This document shows positions 1 to 12,977 of a DNA stretch of 64,000 bases, piece by piece. The stretch is from Paragyromitra xinjiangensis (Eukaryota > Ascomycota > Pezizomycetes > Pezizales > Discinaceae). Where the stretch lies: positions 1,364,001-1,428,000 of the forward strand of contig JBCAMK010000015.1 in the NCBI GenBank assembly GCA_038503065.1, given 5' to 3'. Every line of letters starts with the position of its first letter. The stretch's first letter is position 1. Position numbers and translations under genes: made by a program. A model generated the notes under the pieces. It saw only the letters and a list, made by a program, of their open reading frames with translations. It did no database searches and was not told where the DNA came from.

Positions 1-765
<765 letters not shown>

Positions 766-1013
766 GGCGGGCGAGACAGCTGTATGGGTATCGTGGGGTA
801 AAGATCTGAGATGGCGGGGTCCAGATGCAACTAGAAAGGGTTTGAGGCTCCCCAATTAGAGTTGCGGCGACGTTGAGGGAAAGATATGATAAGATCAAGA
901 TCTGATAGCAGATTACCCGGCCTCGCTAAATCTTGACGCTGCACTCGACTTTTTTTTTGTAGTTTGGCGAAAGCTTGATACTCACTGCGACAGCAATTGT
1001 ACAACTACCAATA
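766..1013. promoter_or_regulatory. Shared divergent promoter SRP54 / UTP7
   Basis: This 248-bp gap separates the start codons of SRP54 (minus) and UTP7 (plus), so it must hold both promoters and both 5' leaders. A T-run lies at about 951-959. No TATA box or recognised factor site was seen. Both products serve ribosome-linked processes (protein targeting and 18S rRNA maturation), so co-regulation is plausible but is inference only. Confidence 0.6.
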
Positions 1014-2772
1014 ATGGCAACTCCACAATCCCCCGAGTCCTCCGCCCCCGCGCGAACAAAAAGAACTTCAGCGCCAACTTCAGTAGTGAAGAAGGAGGAA
1101 ACTCGCACACCAGATGAAGTCAACGCAGCACTACAACAATATGGCCGTGGTAACAAAATTGCCGTGAAGGGCATCAAAGATAAAAAGCTTCGTGGAAACT
1201 TAAAAAAGCTAGAATACAAGTACAAAGCTGCAGCGACAAATGCTAAGGATGCAGAAATGCTCCTGGAGGAGGACAAGGGTTACTTGGAGGCGGAGGGAAT
1301 GGAACGGACCTATAAGTTCTCCCAGACGGATTTGGTCAAGGCGGTGGATGTGTCAACGGCGCAGAAGGCAAGTTCTGCCCATGTTTGCAGGTAGCGCCTG
1401 AGGCGAAGTGCTGACAGTTTTATCTTGGACTGAAGGGTTTCGAATTGAAACTACCATTATTCGGACCGTACGCAATGGACTATACACGGAACGGACGATA
1501 TCTGCTTCTCGGAGGTCTAAAAGGTCATGTCGCAGCATTCGACTGGAGAGAAGGCAAGCTGGCAACGGAACTTCAGCTGAACGAGACAGTGAGGGATGTC
1601 AAATGGCTACACAACGAACAGTTCTTCGCTGTCGCCCAGAAAAAATACACCTACATTTACGACCATGCTGGTGTTGAAATCCACTGCCTTAAATCACACA
1701 TCGAGGTCACCAACATGGAGTTTCTTCCATACCACTTTTTGCTGGCTACCGTTGGTACCGCTGGCTTCTTAAAATACCAAGATACCTCTACAGGCACCCT
1801 TGCTGCCGAGCATCGCACAAAAATGGGCGCCCCCTCGAGCATGACTATGAACTCCCACAACGCAATCATCCATGTTGGCCATGCAAACGGCACCGTTACT
1901 CTATGGTCGCCCAATATGAGTACTCCACTTGTCAAAATGCTGACCAACCGTGGCCCCGTCAGAGCACTAGCCGTAGACCGTAGTGGCAACTACATGGCTA
2001 CTGCCGGCGCGGACGCCAGAATGAATATCTTCGACATTCGCACATTTAAAGAAGTTCACAGTTACTTTACTCCCACCCCCGCTTCCACACTCCACATCTC
2101 TGAAACGGGACTCCTCAGTGTCGGCTGGGGGCCTCATGTTACGGTGTGGAAAGACGCTCTCAAAACGAAACAAAACAGCCCGTATCTCACTCACCTGCAA
2201 GAAGGGTCTGCCATCAACCGAGTCCGCTTCTGTCCCTACGACGATATCCTCGGCGTGGGGCACGCAGGTGGGTTCTCGTCACTCATTGTACCAGGGTCTG
2301 GAGAACCGAACTTCGATGCATTAGAGGCCAATCCGTATGAGACGAAGAAGCAACGTAGAGAAACAGAGGTCAAGGCGTTGTTGAATAAGCTGCAGCCGGA
2401 AATGATCGCATTGGATCCAGACTTTGTGGGGAGGATCGATAAGGCGAGTGCAGAGGTGCGGAACGGTGAGAGCCAGGAGAAGATTAGAGAGAGAATGGTA
2501 TGTCTACTTAACCAATTAAACCCATATAATTATTACTAACAGCCCCGTAGCAAGACGAAAAACTCAATGCCGAAGTCAAGCGGAAACAACGTGGCAAGAA
2601 TTCAGCATTAAGACGATACCTGCGGAAGAAGGGCGGGAAGAATGTTATTGACGAGAGGAGGATGAAGTTGGAGGCTATGAAGAAGGAACGAGCGAAAAGG
2701 AACCAGGGACTACCAGCGACACAGAAAGAAGAGCTGGGGCCTGCACTGGCCAGGTTTGCGAGGGGGAAATGA
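1014..2772 (+). CDS. UTP7: U3 snoRNA-associated WD-repeat protein Utp7 (WDR46/BING4 family)
   Basis: Utp7 is a nucleolar scaffold of the small-subunit processome, needed for 18S rRNA maturation. Exons are 1014-1367, 1436-2497 and 2551-2772, giving 545 residues, close to the yeast protein. An N-terminal basic segment (residues 1-115) is followed by a WD40 propeller (about 120-385), with [18 protein letters not shown], then DWREGKL and later [17 protein letters not shown] repeats. The C-terminal BING4 region ends in a strongly basic tail. Intron 1 begins with GC, not GT (AAG|GCAAGT, 1368-1435), and ends AG, so it is a GC-AG intron. The ATG at 1014 was chosen because it gives a normal N-terminus; an in-frame non-ATG codon lies upstream. 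REV3 follows on the same strand after 1 kb. Confidence 0.95.
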
Positions 2773-3774
2773 TTTCGAATAGAATAAAAGCTTTGCTTTC
2801 AACTGTTTTTTTAGGTCACTTGGGTGTATATAGTTTTACTGTAACCTAGCTTTCGACTATGGAACAGATAATGGATCACTTCTGACTATTCCAATGTGAA
2901 AATCTGGAGCCCATACATCTGGCACTAACGTCACACAATATCACTCGGTACAAACTGTGTGCCAAAATAGCGTAGGAATAATCTATCAATGTATAGAATT
3001 TAGCCCTACCAGTAATATCCTCACAGTTAAACAATCCCACGGTTTCTGTACATATATTATTTCCAACCGAGGAAGGACACCCTAGACGTACAGGCACCGT
3101 TTCAGTTCTTAAATAATTCTAAGCCCTCAATATTTCTACCACTTACTAAGAATTATACCTTGGAGCAAATAGCTTTAGCTACTAAGTGGCATTATTAGAT
3201 GGGATTTTTGAACGTGGAAAAAATCCCTAACTTACACGGAATTTGACTAAGCTCAGAGCCTACTTATGATTTAGTATGAATAAACAAACCACGTGCGCGA
3301 TGTTGTTTGCGAGAAGACGGCACAACAAACAGATTCGCGCCTCCCAGGCCCCAATAAAAGACCTTTTTAGTGTTGACCTCCCGCTCAGAATCCCACCCAC
3401 GAGCATGAGAACGGTCTCTATTCTGTCCAGACTCCGCGGGCCTCGGGAAAGCCAGAATATAAATAAACCGGGCCGCGGGATCACAAATGTGTTATCTCCT
3501 CCGCGGGAAACCATTTTTGTTTCTCTGTGGTGTCCAAAGTTGCACAATGAAACAATACACGCTAGCGCGCGCCAGGAATTTAACCCCTAGAGATACGCGT
3601 CTTCCCATCCTTTATCAGCTTCACTCAACGCGTCTTCCATCACGCAATCCTACATCAGCTCAGCACATCCCCACCTACGAGTAGGCCACAAACTGCGACA
3701 AATCTGTAATTCCACAATACCAAACGAATCAACCACCAAATAAAACGGTCCAAGCGCTAAGCAATCTTGTCATC
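2773..3774 (+). promoter_or_regulatory. REV3 upstream region with MCB boxes and CCGCGGG repeats
   Basis: This 1-kb spacer holds the UTP7 3' end and the REV3 promoter. The proximal part has two exact ACGCGT words (3595-3600 and 3628-3633), the MluI cell-cycle box bound by MBF in fungi. Further up are three copies of CCGCGGG (3434-3440, 3473-3479, 3501-3507) and a TATAAATA (3458-3465). The distal part (2.8-3.25 kb) is AT-rich with no coding signal. The word ATCACTCGG occurs at 2940-2948 (see findings). Short open frames here are not convincing genes. Confidence 0.55.
3595..3633 (+). promoter_or_regulatory. Two MluI cell-cycle boxes upstream of REV3
   Basis: ACGCGT occurs exactly at 3595-3600 and 3628-3633, 33 bp apart and about 140-180 bp before the REV3 start codon. 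In yeasts this is the MBF site that drives G1/S expression of DNA replication and repair genes. The sites are palindromic. Their use here is inferred. Confidence 0.6.
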
Positions 3775-6700
3775 ATGTCTTTTCGCCTCCGCTTGAACTA
3801 TATCGACTGGTATCACGCCCTACCAACATCCCTCGATCCGCACTTCCCCCCACCAAAAGGACAAAAGCTTCCTCCAAGGATCCCGGTTATTCGAATTTTT
3901 GGCACTACGGAATCCGGTCAGAAAGTATGTGCCCACGTTCATGGTGCCTTCCCATATATTTATATCGAATATCCGGTGGCGGAGGCAGGAGGACTGATCC
4001 TAGAAAACGGTGAGGGAAATCTTGGGAATTTCTTTGCTGTGTAGGGCTCTGCTGAATATATATCTGTTGATTAGTAAACAGCTGGTTACGCCGTCTACGA
4101 AGGAGTCTTGATAAGGCTATGAATAAGCCATACAGCGATGGCGTAAACAAAAATGTGCAGCCCAAACCATACATCGCTAATATATCACTTGTCAAAGGAG
4201 TTCCTTTCTATGGATTCTATGTGGGGTGGAAATATTACGCAAAGATATATCTCCTTAATCCGCATCACATGAGACGGCTTTCTCAGATCCTCCAAAGTGG
4301 AGGTATCATGGGGACGATTTTCCAGCCACACGAAGCACATATCCAATATATACTGCAATTCATGATTGATTACAATCTCTACGGGTGCAACTTCGTGGAC
4401 TGCGAAAACATCCGCTTCAGACAAGGGGTTCCGGACGTGGATGAGATACCAGAGAAACATATCTGGCATAATGAGTCGATTCCTCAACAACTAATGTTAC
4501 CAGAGGGCGAGTTTCCAAGGCAATCGTACAGTGCTTTGGAGGTTGACATAGGAACTCATAATATCCTTAACCGACGGAAAATATGCGAGCGCAATCTTCA
4601 CAGCAGTTTTATCGAGCGTCTAAACCCACTTCCACTAGATAAGAAACTTCTCCACAGTTTGGCAGAATTGTGGAAAGATGAGAATAGGCGCAGGGGCTCC
4701 ACAGATCAACTTAACATGGAGAATTTTGTGGCTTCCTCTGGTAGCCGGGAACCTAGCACAGACTGGATGCACGAGGAAGATAAACGGACTAAGATCCTTG
4801 CAATGATAAAGGCGGAGAGGCGGATGAGCGACGGCTCGAAACCACATTTTGGGGATTTTGTGCGTCACGAGCCTCTGGAAAATTTTGTACAAACCGCTCT
4901 GGAGAGTGTAAAAGATTTTTTCCCCGACGGGAATCGGGAGATGACACCCGAGGATGAGGATGATGGTGATGGGGTAGACGTTGATGACGATATCATCGGC
5001 GATCTGAATGAAGAAGATTTTGTCGGTGAAGGCGATGATGCCGAATTAGCTGATATTGACAAAGAAGTTCTTGACCCTCTGGTGGGCGAGGAGGAAAGAG
5101 ATGAAGACCAAGAATCTACCACCGGTCCCCGCAGCAAAAGGGACAAAGGAAAAGGACGTGCAAACGGACCAGTGGATGAACCTATGAGTGATGCACCACT
5201 AGGTGACAGAAATTTAGACTTCGGGGGACAAGAGGTAGTCTATTCGTCTACTGCCACGAGTCAAAAAGATATCTATAAGGTTGGCAGCGAGGGGGGCCAT
5301 GCTAATGATACGTTCCGAGTCCCACCAGTCTTTGTAAAGGAGAATTCAGAAACGGAAACAATCGAAATAAAGCGCAATAAACAATCGAATGATAAACTTG
5401 AGGATAGTAACTATGAGATTCCACGGGACCGCATCCAGTTGAAAAGGAAGGGTTTTCCAGATATTCCTATCTCAGAACGTCCGCTATCTAAATCTAGAAA
5501 AATTGAGTCAACAGATACGGGAAAGGCTTTAGGCCCATCCAAAGAATCTTCTCTTTTATCGAAACCATCCGCTTCATCACTAGGCAAAATGAAAACTCGA
5601 GAAGACCAAGAAAATTTTCACCTTCAACCACCGCGGGCTGTGGAGCAGATGTCGTTTATTGTGGACTCTGTTCAAGTGCCAGCAGGTTTCCCGCCGACGT
5701 CATCTCCGGGTACATGGGAGTTTCCGGTACTCAAAACAGAAACTTTGCGACTATCTCAAGAGATCTCTCAAGGAGCTCGTCGAAAATCACGAAACACACC
5801 CACGGACGCCGGAGGTGGTGATATATCAATGTTGGATGAATCGGTTTCACAACTAAGCGTAGTCTCTAGTGCTCTGTATCCTGCAACTACACAATATAGT
5901 GAGTATTTACGATCTTCTCTCCCACGAGAATGTCACTAAATGCATGCCAAATTTACAGCTACAACCACAAACGTCTTAGCCCCATTTCGCTCTGGTTCAC
6001 ATAAGAACTCGTTCATCTACAACGCACGCCTTCCCCGCGCATCGGAGCTCTTAGCTTCATCAAACCCGTACGAAATCCTTAGGGTTGAATACCAAGAAGC
6101 TTTCTATGGTGATGAGAAGGACGTACCAAAGGTTAGTCGGTCTTACGGTGGCCGTGAATTCAAGCTTAAATCAAAGAGGATTTCCGATCTACCCGAGTTT
6201 GATCCGGTGGGTGAGATGTCTAGTTTGAAGAGGCATGAAGGACCTCAGGCGAAGCCTGGTTTTAAGTTCTGGCAGGTTGCTGCGCCACCGCCTAGTAGGA
6301 AGGAGGTAGTAAAGTGGTTGAAAGAACAAAAGAAGGACAAGGGCAAGGATCATGTCCAAAAAACCGACCCTAATAGACTGGATTGCTTTTCCCAGGTTGG
6401 TTTAAATCTTGTCATGTTCACGGCATCATGCTAAACCTTACCGTAGTTTGATGGCCCGACTCAGAAGAATAAGTATGGATGGAAATATTCACAAAAACAG
6501 AAATCTAAAAATGTCCAACACGAAGTGCAACCTATGAGCATCATGAGTCTGGAGATCCACGGTATGTAGTTAGAATTACAAGTACGGAAAAATATTGTTA
6601 ACTGTTTAATAGTCAATACTAGAGGGAAGTTTGTACCGGACCCAGCGGAGGACCCTATAGTCAACATTTTTTGGTGCTTGCAGTCAGATGAAGACCTCGA

Positions 6701-9570
6701 AACAAATGGCATGAAAGAGGGGTTAGAAGCCGGATAGATTCCATTTTACTTGACAGACTGTTATTTACAGGTAGATATAGGTATCATGTGGGTATCATAG
6801 CAATGGACGAGAACAACCCGCAGAAAGCTGCCCAAGTTATCCGCCGTCACTGCCAAGCTGAAGTCCAGGTTGAATATACTGAACTTGATGTGATACTTGA
6901 GCTTGTCAATACTGTGCGAAGGCTTGACCCAGATATTCTCACAGGGTACGAAGTACATTCTAGCTCTTGGGGATATATCATAGAACGTGCTCGAAACGTC
7001 TGGGGTGAGATTAGCCTCTAAACTCATTCTCCGGTAAAGCGGGTAGGCTGATACGAATTTTTAGGTATGGATCTTTGCGACGATCTTTCAAGAGTGCGGT
7101 CACAAGGCCATGGCAGATTTGGTCAAGATGCAGACCCTTGGGGATTTAACACCGCAGCGGCAATACGGATAACAGGAAGACATATGATTAACATATGGCG
7201 GGCGATGAGAGGAGAATTAAATCTTCTTGGGTATACAATGGAGAATGTTGTTTTCCATTTACTGCATAGGAGGATCCCGCATTACGCATATGAAACTCTG
7301 ACACAGTGGCACAAAAGTGGAGATCCAGGGTCGCTGGCCACAATGCTGAAATATTATCTGCTAAGGGTGCAGCTAGATTTAGATATCATAGATCAGCAGG
7401 AACTTGTCTCACGGACGAGGTGAGTGCTAGAGAAACAACAGATTACGGATCGAATTCTAACATAGAGCAGTGAGCAGGCACGGATCTTGGGTGTTGATTT
7501 CCACTCTGTTTTCTCTCGTGGATCGCAGTTCAAAGTTGAATCTTTGATGTTCCGAATTGCAAAGCCGGAAAACTTTATATTGGTTTCACCAAACAAACGC
7601 CAAGTAGGGGGCCAGAATGCGCTCGAGTGCCTACCACTTGTAATGGAGCCACAGTCGAACTTTTACACCAGTCCGGTTGTTGTCTTGGATTTCCAGTCTT
7701 TGTACCCTTCGGTTATGATAGCTTATAACTACTGCTATTCAACATTTCTTGGAAGAGTAGATCCATGGAATGGTCAAGACAAAATGGGTTTTGATTATTA
7801 CAAAAGAACACCAAAACTTCTGGAGCTTTGTAAAGATTACATCAATAGTGAGTAAATCCCGCAAAACTACCTTTCGATAGTCGAGTGCTGATGCCACTAT
7901 GTAGTTGCCCCTAACGGGATGATGTACATGAAGCCAGGGATTCGAAAGTCGCTCTTGGCAAAGATGTTGGCAGAGATTCTTGACACGAGAGTTATGGTCA
8001 AAAACGGGATGAAGCGAGAGAAGGATGATAAAACATTGCATAAACTCCTGAACAATAGGCAATTGGCATTAAAGCTTATCGCCAACGTTACATACGGTTA
8101 CACGTCTGCTTCGTTCTCAGGCCGTATGCCATGTGCCGAGATTGCAGACAGCATCGTACAAACCGGTCGAGAGACATTAGAAAAGGCCAAGGTTATGATC
8201 GAGAATGAGGGAAAATGGGATGCTGAGGTGGTCTATGGAGACACAGACAGTCTATTCATCCACCTAAAAGGTAGGACGAAAGGTCAAGCCTTTGACATCG
8301 GCGAAGAGATTGCTGCTAGGGTCACTGCCATGAACCCTGAACCAATCAAATTGAAATTCGAAAAGGTCTACCACCCTTGCGTGCTCCTGGCAAAGAAACG
8401 TTACGTGGGGTTCAAATACGAGCATCGGGATCAGAAGGAGCCGGAGTTCGACGCGAAAGGTATCGAGACTGTGCGCAGAGATGGCAGCCCGGCGGTACAG
8501 AAAATTGAAGAGAAGGCTCTGAAGTATTCACCCAATTTCCCCAATGTCTCATGCGAAGAAATACTGATGAGGCGCAGGATATTGTTCCGCACCTCTGACC
8601 TTTCACAGGTCAAGGCTTATTTTCAAGCACAATGCTCCAAGATCATGAAGGGGACCGTTTCTATCCAAGATTTTACAATCGCCAAAGAGGTGAAACTGGG
8701 AAGCTATGCGTGAGTGCCATTTAGAAAACAACTATAGCCAAATTGCTTACAGGTTGCAGTGAAGGAGCTCTTCCACCCCCAGGCGCCAAACTTGCTTTGG
8801 CAAGGATGGGTAAAGACCCCCGGAATGAACCACAATACGGAGAACGATATCCGTTAGTACCCCCCCCTTTGTTTTATACTTCTCGAATTACTAACTATTA
8901 GATTAGATTCGTCGTTATTGCTGGAGAGCCAAAAGCTAGGCTGAGTGACAAGTCTGTCGAGGTAGAATTCCTCTTACACTCTAGCCATTTAAGTCTAGAC
9001 TCAGACTATTACATTGGAAAGACGATAATCCCTCCGCTAGAACGAGTTTTCAACCTAGTAGGAGCAAATGTACGACAATGGTACGAAGAGATGCCCAAGT
9101 ATCAAGGATTACGAAAGATCATCAAACGAAGTGCGGACAGCAGCGACGATAAGATAGTGAAAAAAGCCATGACGCTAGAGTCTTATATGACAAAATCCAC
9201 CAGTGTTTGTGCGGTTTGTGAACAGAAAGCAGAGACCAAAGATTGTAATTGCTCTCCCTCGTCTCTGATTTCCACCTACTAACTCCTCTCTTTCTTAGTC
9301 ATTTGTCGAGACTGCACGAACGAACGCGATATCTCGGTATATAAACTTCAAACAAAACTCACCCAGGCAGAAAAACGAAACGCGGATATACAAAAGATTT
9401 GTCGATCATGCTCAGGATTATCGTGGGGTGGGAAAATCCTCTGCGATTCCCAGGCATGCCCAGTTTACTATTCAAGAATTCGGCAGGCTTCTATGTTCAC
9501 GTGGGAAAAGGAGAATACCGAACCACTTTTGAAAACTTTGGAAAATATGGATGATGAGTTAGACTGGTAG
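3775..9570 (+). CDS. REV3: DNA polymerase zeta catalytic subunit Rev3
   Basis: Rev3 is the B-family polymerase of the Pol zeta complex, which extends from mismatched or damaged primer ends in translesion synthesis. Thirteen exons give 1709 residues: 3775-4009, 4075-5898, 5959-6395, 6447-6561, 6613-6721, 6781-7004, 7065-7419, 7471-7847, 7905-8523, 8578-8709, 8760-8852, 8907-9244 and 9299-9570. The N-terminal Pol-B domain is followed by a long acidic/serine-rich linker (about residues 300-690). The polymerase core has motif A DFQSLYPS (Asp about 1173) and motif C YGDTDS (about 1336-1341, both catalytic Asp present). At the C-terminus are CysA (C1608, C1611, C1622, C1625) and CysB (C1654, C1657, C1668, C1673), the latter expected to hold a 4Fe-4S cluster and bind accessory subunits. 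Intron 9 (8524-8577) is 54 nt without a stop, so reading through would add 18 residues to the conserved palm region. Confidence 0.96.
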
Positions 9571-10036
9571 ACTCTGCGGGAATCAATATGTTCGATAGGA
9601 TTTTGGGATGCTTCTTATCTTTGTACTATACCTAGAGAGGGAAATGATAAATCTAGCAGAGGAAGTTTCGTTTTGCTCTGCAGCATCTTGGGCGGCTTGA
9701 GCAAGCATTCACGCCGCCAAGCAATAATATTGGTTTTATCTCAACCCCATAGAGCCAACGAATTGGGCTGGAGGCAGCTGGCTAAACCATAGGAATAAAA
9801 TCTGGCACTAGGAACGCGTTGCTGGTGTGGGCCTTTAAGATCACGTGTTTAGCTTGGCATCAGTTGACGTCGGCATCTGATTTCTCCCCGCAGATTTCTA
9901 AATCTGAACCAAATCTCGAAATTTCGTCGCAGAACCCCACACAACAGTCTTCTTGGTTGAATCCTGTTCAAGCTCTCAACACACACTCCAAATATAGTTT
10001 CTCACCAGAAAATCAACTCCGTTTAAAACAGCAACT
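9571..10036 (+). promoter_or_regulatory. Spacer between REV3 and MGR2
   Basis: This 466-bp gap contains the REV3 3' end and the MGR2 promoter and leader. A CACGTG-like ATCACGTG word lies near 9839. No other gene or strong motif was seen. Confidence 0.4.
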
Positions 10037-10718
10037 ATGCCTGTCCCAGTTTCCGCTCCTGGAGGTCATGGTGGCCACGGTCCTTCGACTTTCGATAAAA
10101 GTTAGTTTTCACTCTTGTTAAAGCTTCGGCTTCCTTTTCGTCACGACTATAACAAATGATCAAAGGAGAAGGCGTGGAATACTGAATTAAAAGAAGCTAA
10201 CGTTTGGTCGTTGGTTTTGATGAACAGTGAAGTTGGGAGCTATGATGGGCACTAGTATGTGATCCTTCCGATTCGATCTCAATTGTGAGCTCAGATAACC
10301 CTTACTAACCACTTATCACGGTTGATATAGGCGTTGGTCTCTGTATTGGTTTCCTCTTCGGTAGGCACTTTCCAACACACCTCGCCGCCACCAAAAGGGC
10401 TACGAAACCTAACAACAATAGGTGGATACGCCCTGATAAAGCATGGCCCTGGCCCCAACGGTTTCATCCGCAGTCTTGGTCAATATATGCTTGGTTCTGC
10501 CGCTACTTTTGGGTTCGCCTCCTTCCAATGAAGAAAAACTCCTGTGTCCCGCTGACCAATCCCTCGTGCAAACCGGCACAATCAGGTTTTTCATGTCTAT
10601 CGGTACTGCAATCCGTACCGAACCACAGTCGGCTATCGCGATGGAGGCATTTTCAAAGGCTCGTGCTACGCCAATACTAATGGCCCGACGGAGAACGGAA
10701 GAAGAAAGGAGGAACTGA
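10037..10718 (+). CDS. MGR2: Mitochondrial TIM23-complex subunit Mgr2 (ROMO1 family)
   Basis: Mgr2 is a small inner-membrane protein that couples the TIM23 translocase to TIM21 and controls lateral release of membrane precursors; the animal homologue is ROMO1. Five exons (10037-10100, 10228-10254, 10331-10360, 10422-10512, 10586-10718) give 114 residues. After a Gly/His-rich start, residues 22-80 carry two membrane segments with the family sequence MKLGAMMGTSVGLCIGFLFG, then GPGPNGFIRSLGQYMLGSAA and FFMSIGTAIR. Glycine-rich GxxxG helix packing motifs are evident. The C-terminal 30 residues are basic. Four introns in 114 codons is intron-dense, and exons 2 and 3 are only 27 and 30 nt. The gene is convergent with RAV2. 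Confidence 0.93.
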
Positions 10719-11939
10719 ATATAGTATGGCTTATTGGTGGATGGCAATTGTACAAACAAGGAATAAAAAAATGTATGCAAAAAATCAGATCTCATCTCCA
10801 ATCAAACCTACTCAACATATTGGAAGGCCAACAGTGTTGGATGAAAGCTAGGACTGTGCTCAGTACCTCTACGCATATATACATGTATGAATTATTCTTT
10901 TCTTAGCTTAAGGAGCAGTAAGGCTTCGCCTTATAAGTTACTAATGCTCTACCCCTATGACACAACCAGCCTTTTAGATCTCACCAACGCCATCTTCCCC
11001 AGTGAGAGGTTTGCAAGATAGAGCGTTATGCGTCAAGCCTTATATTACAATTTCCGCTTTTCTATGGGCAGTCAAACCCCCAAACGACCAATAGAAACGC
11101 CAGGAGAACTGATTTCCCAACAACCTAGACTTCGAACTCGGAGTCCATCAAGCTCCTAAAAGCAATACCACCAGAAATAACTCTCCATAGCCCTTGATAC
11201 CCATAAATTACCACTTAAAACCTGTGACGATCCGTTCCAGCCCTGAGCCTACTGCTCTGAATTTGGAGTCATACGACATCACTCGGTCTTAAAATCGCGC
11301 CCAAGTACGTCTAACCACTCTTACCAAGCTGTTACTGCCCTTTCTACAGTCTATAGGCTTGGTTTGACTCAGCCCTGCTAACGAATTCACGCGTTCCTCA
11401 TAACCCAAACCCCTTGGTGGATGTCTAATAACCAACGGAACTATTCATAGATATTATCTCTTTACTAGAAAGCTTTTTCACGCGTTTCGAAGAATATATA
11501 GCGTGTAAAAACCCGTTTTACCTTCTCTGTATTAAGATAGACTATGTAAATAACCGGATAACAATCTGCTACCATTCGCCCAGGATCATCTTTCTCACTA
11601 GCTCTTATATCTATCGTATCGGACAAGTCTCTAACTGCTCGAGAACCGATTTGGCGAACTGTCATCATGAATGATTGTTCGAATTGATAGCTATGGGGAA
11701 TCATGCTGTGCTGTTAACGGGCAGCTTCCCGAACTATGTTTCTTTTCGTCCAAATTTCCATCGCCCCATGTGCCGACTGAGGTGTTGGATATAAGGTGTT
11801 ACGAGTTGTAGGTGCCAGGGATCTTGGACCAAGTAGAGTAACTCACGCATATCTAGACCAAACGAGTCTAAGATACAAAGAACTCCCTGCTGAACAACCA
11901 GTACCTCAAACCCACACCGGAACGAAACCACCACCACTA
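10719..11939. other. Intergenic spacer between convergent MGR2 and RAV2, AT-rich in part
   Basis: This 1.2-kb gap between two gene ends contains AT-rich, stop-rich sequence, mostly 11.0-11.7 kb. A minus frame of 79 codons (11704-11465) is open but unlike any family I recognise. ATCACTCGG occurs at 11278-11286. The region looks like decayed non-coding DNA. Confidence 0.4.
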
Positions 11940-12977
11940 TCACCTCCCTCCCGCCGCCCCACCCACCATCCCCAAACTCTTAATCGCTAACCCCAACGCA
12001 TGTTCCAACCCCCCCAACTTCGCCCACACCGCCATCAAATTCGGATCCTGACTCTCAACCTTCACCCTTTCCCTCACCCTAAAATTCACACCCCTATGCA
12101 CAAACACCTCATCCAAAGCCTCTCCTCCCTTCGGCCCACCCCTCAATCCCACCGCCGCAGCAAACCGCTGCCCAAACCCACTAGTAGAGTCAAGCGAAGG
12201 CAGCGAAGAGAGCGAGAACGCCGCCTTCGGCGCATCAGAAGACACTGGTTCCAGCGTACGTAGTTCAGCTGTGAGAGCTGCCTCAGATACATATAGATCG
12301 AAAGCAAGATGTGGATGAAGCGGAGGGTCGAAGATCTATAACTATTAAGTCCCCAACGCCTAAGCCAGACAGTAGAGAAAATACCCTAGGATCCACTGCA
12401 TGATAAGGAAACAGCCGATGCACGCCAGCACCTTTCAACGCCGCTCTAGCAGCCTTAATGTTTCCCTGCAGTTCACACAGTTTCTCCATTGCGTCAACAC
12501 CTAGACATGAGGTGCTGTCTTCAGGGCCGAGGAGTCGTAGACTCTCGTTTACGAAGTTCCCTACGTCGGTTAGTTGCTCGAGTGTTAGTGTTCGGTCTAG
12601 GGTTGTGGAGATGGTGAGTTTGTGGGATTGGTGGCCTTTGGTGTTTGGGAGGCCGTGGAGCTTCACTTGCATGTCGCCCTTTGTGATGCGGTTGCCGATG
12701 CGAGTGACGTAGCCTTTGAGAGCTTCACTGCGGATTGAGGAGAGGGCGAGGGTGGAGCCTGGGTCCGTGGGTGCTAGGAGGGTTATGCATTCGTGGAGGC
12801 CGCTGCGGATGGAGGAGATTGTGTCGGTGAGGGAGGAGAGGAGCCAGGCGAGTTCACGGGACTGGGGGAGGTTAGTAGGATGTGAGGGGGGGAGGGGGGA
12901 AGGGGGAGTACGGCGGATAGTTCTTCTTCGCGGAGAAGATCAGTGTGCGGGAGTGGGGGGTAGATGGCTGTGGCCAT
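11940..12977 (-). CDS. RAV2: RAVE complex subunit Rav2 / Rogdi homologue
   Basis: Rav2 (Rogdi in animals) belongs to the RAVE complex, which promotes assembly of V1 and Vo sectors of the vacuolar H+-ATPase. Three exons (12977-12912, 12861-12385, 12335-11940) give 312 residues. It begins MATAIYPPLPHTDLLREEEL, then ELAWLLSSLTDTISSIRSGL, LLAPTDPGSTLALSS and an 'EALKGYVTR' segment typical of fungal Rogdi leucine-zipper proteins. The middle contains LTLEQLTDVGNFVNESLRLL. The C-terminal domain has IFDPPLHPHLAFDLYVSEAAL, then EVFVHRGVNFRVRERVKVES. Intron 1 is 50 nt with CTAAC near its 3' end. Intron 2 (12384-12336) splices PR to IFDPP. Start codons of RAV2 and COQ4 lie only 156 bp apart. Identification rests on remembered family conservation. 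Confidence 0.85.

Noticed and set aside
3276..3590. 104-codon plus frame in the REV3 upstream region
   Set aside because: It overlaps promoter motifs and has no conserved or compositional sign of coding.
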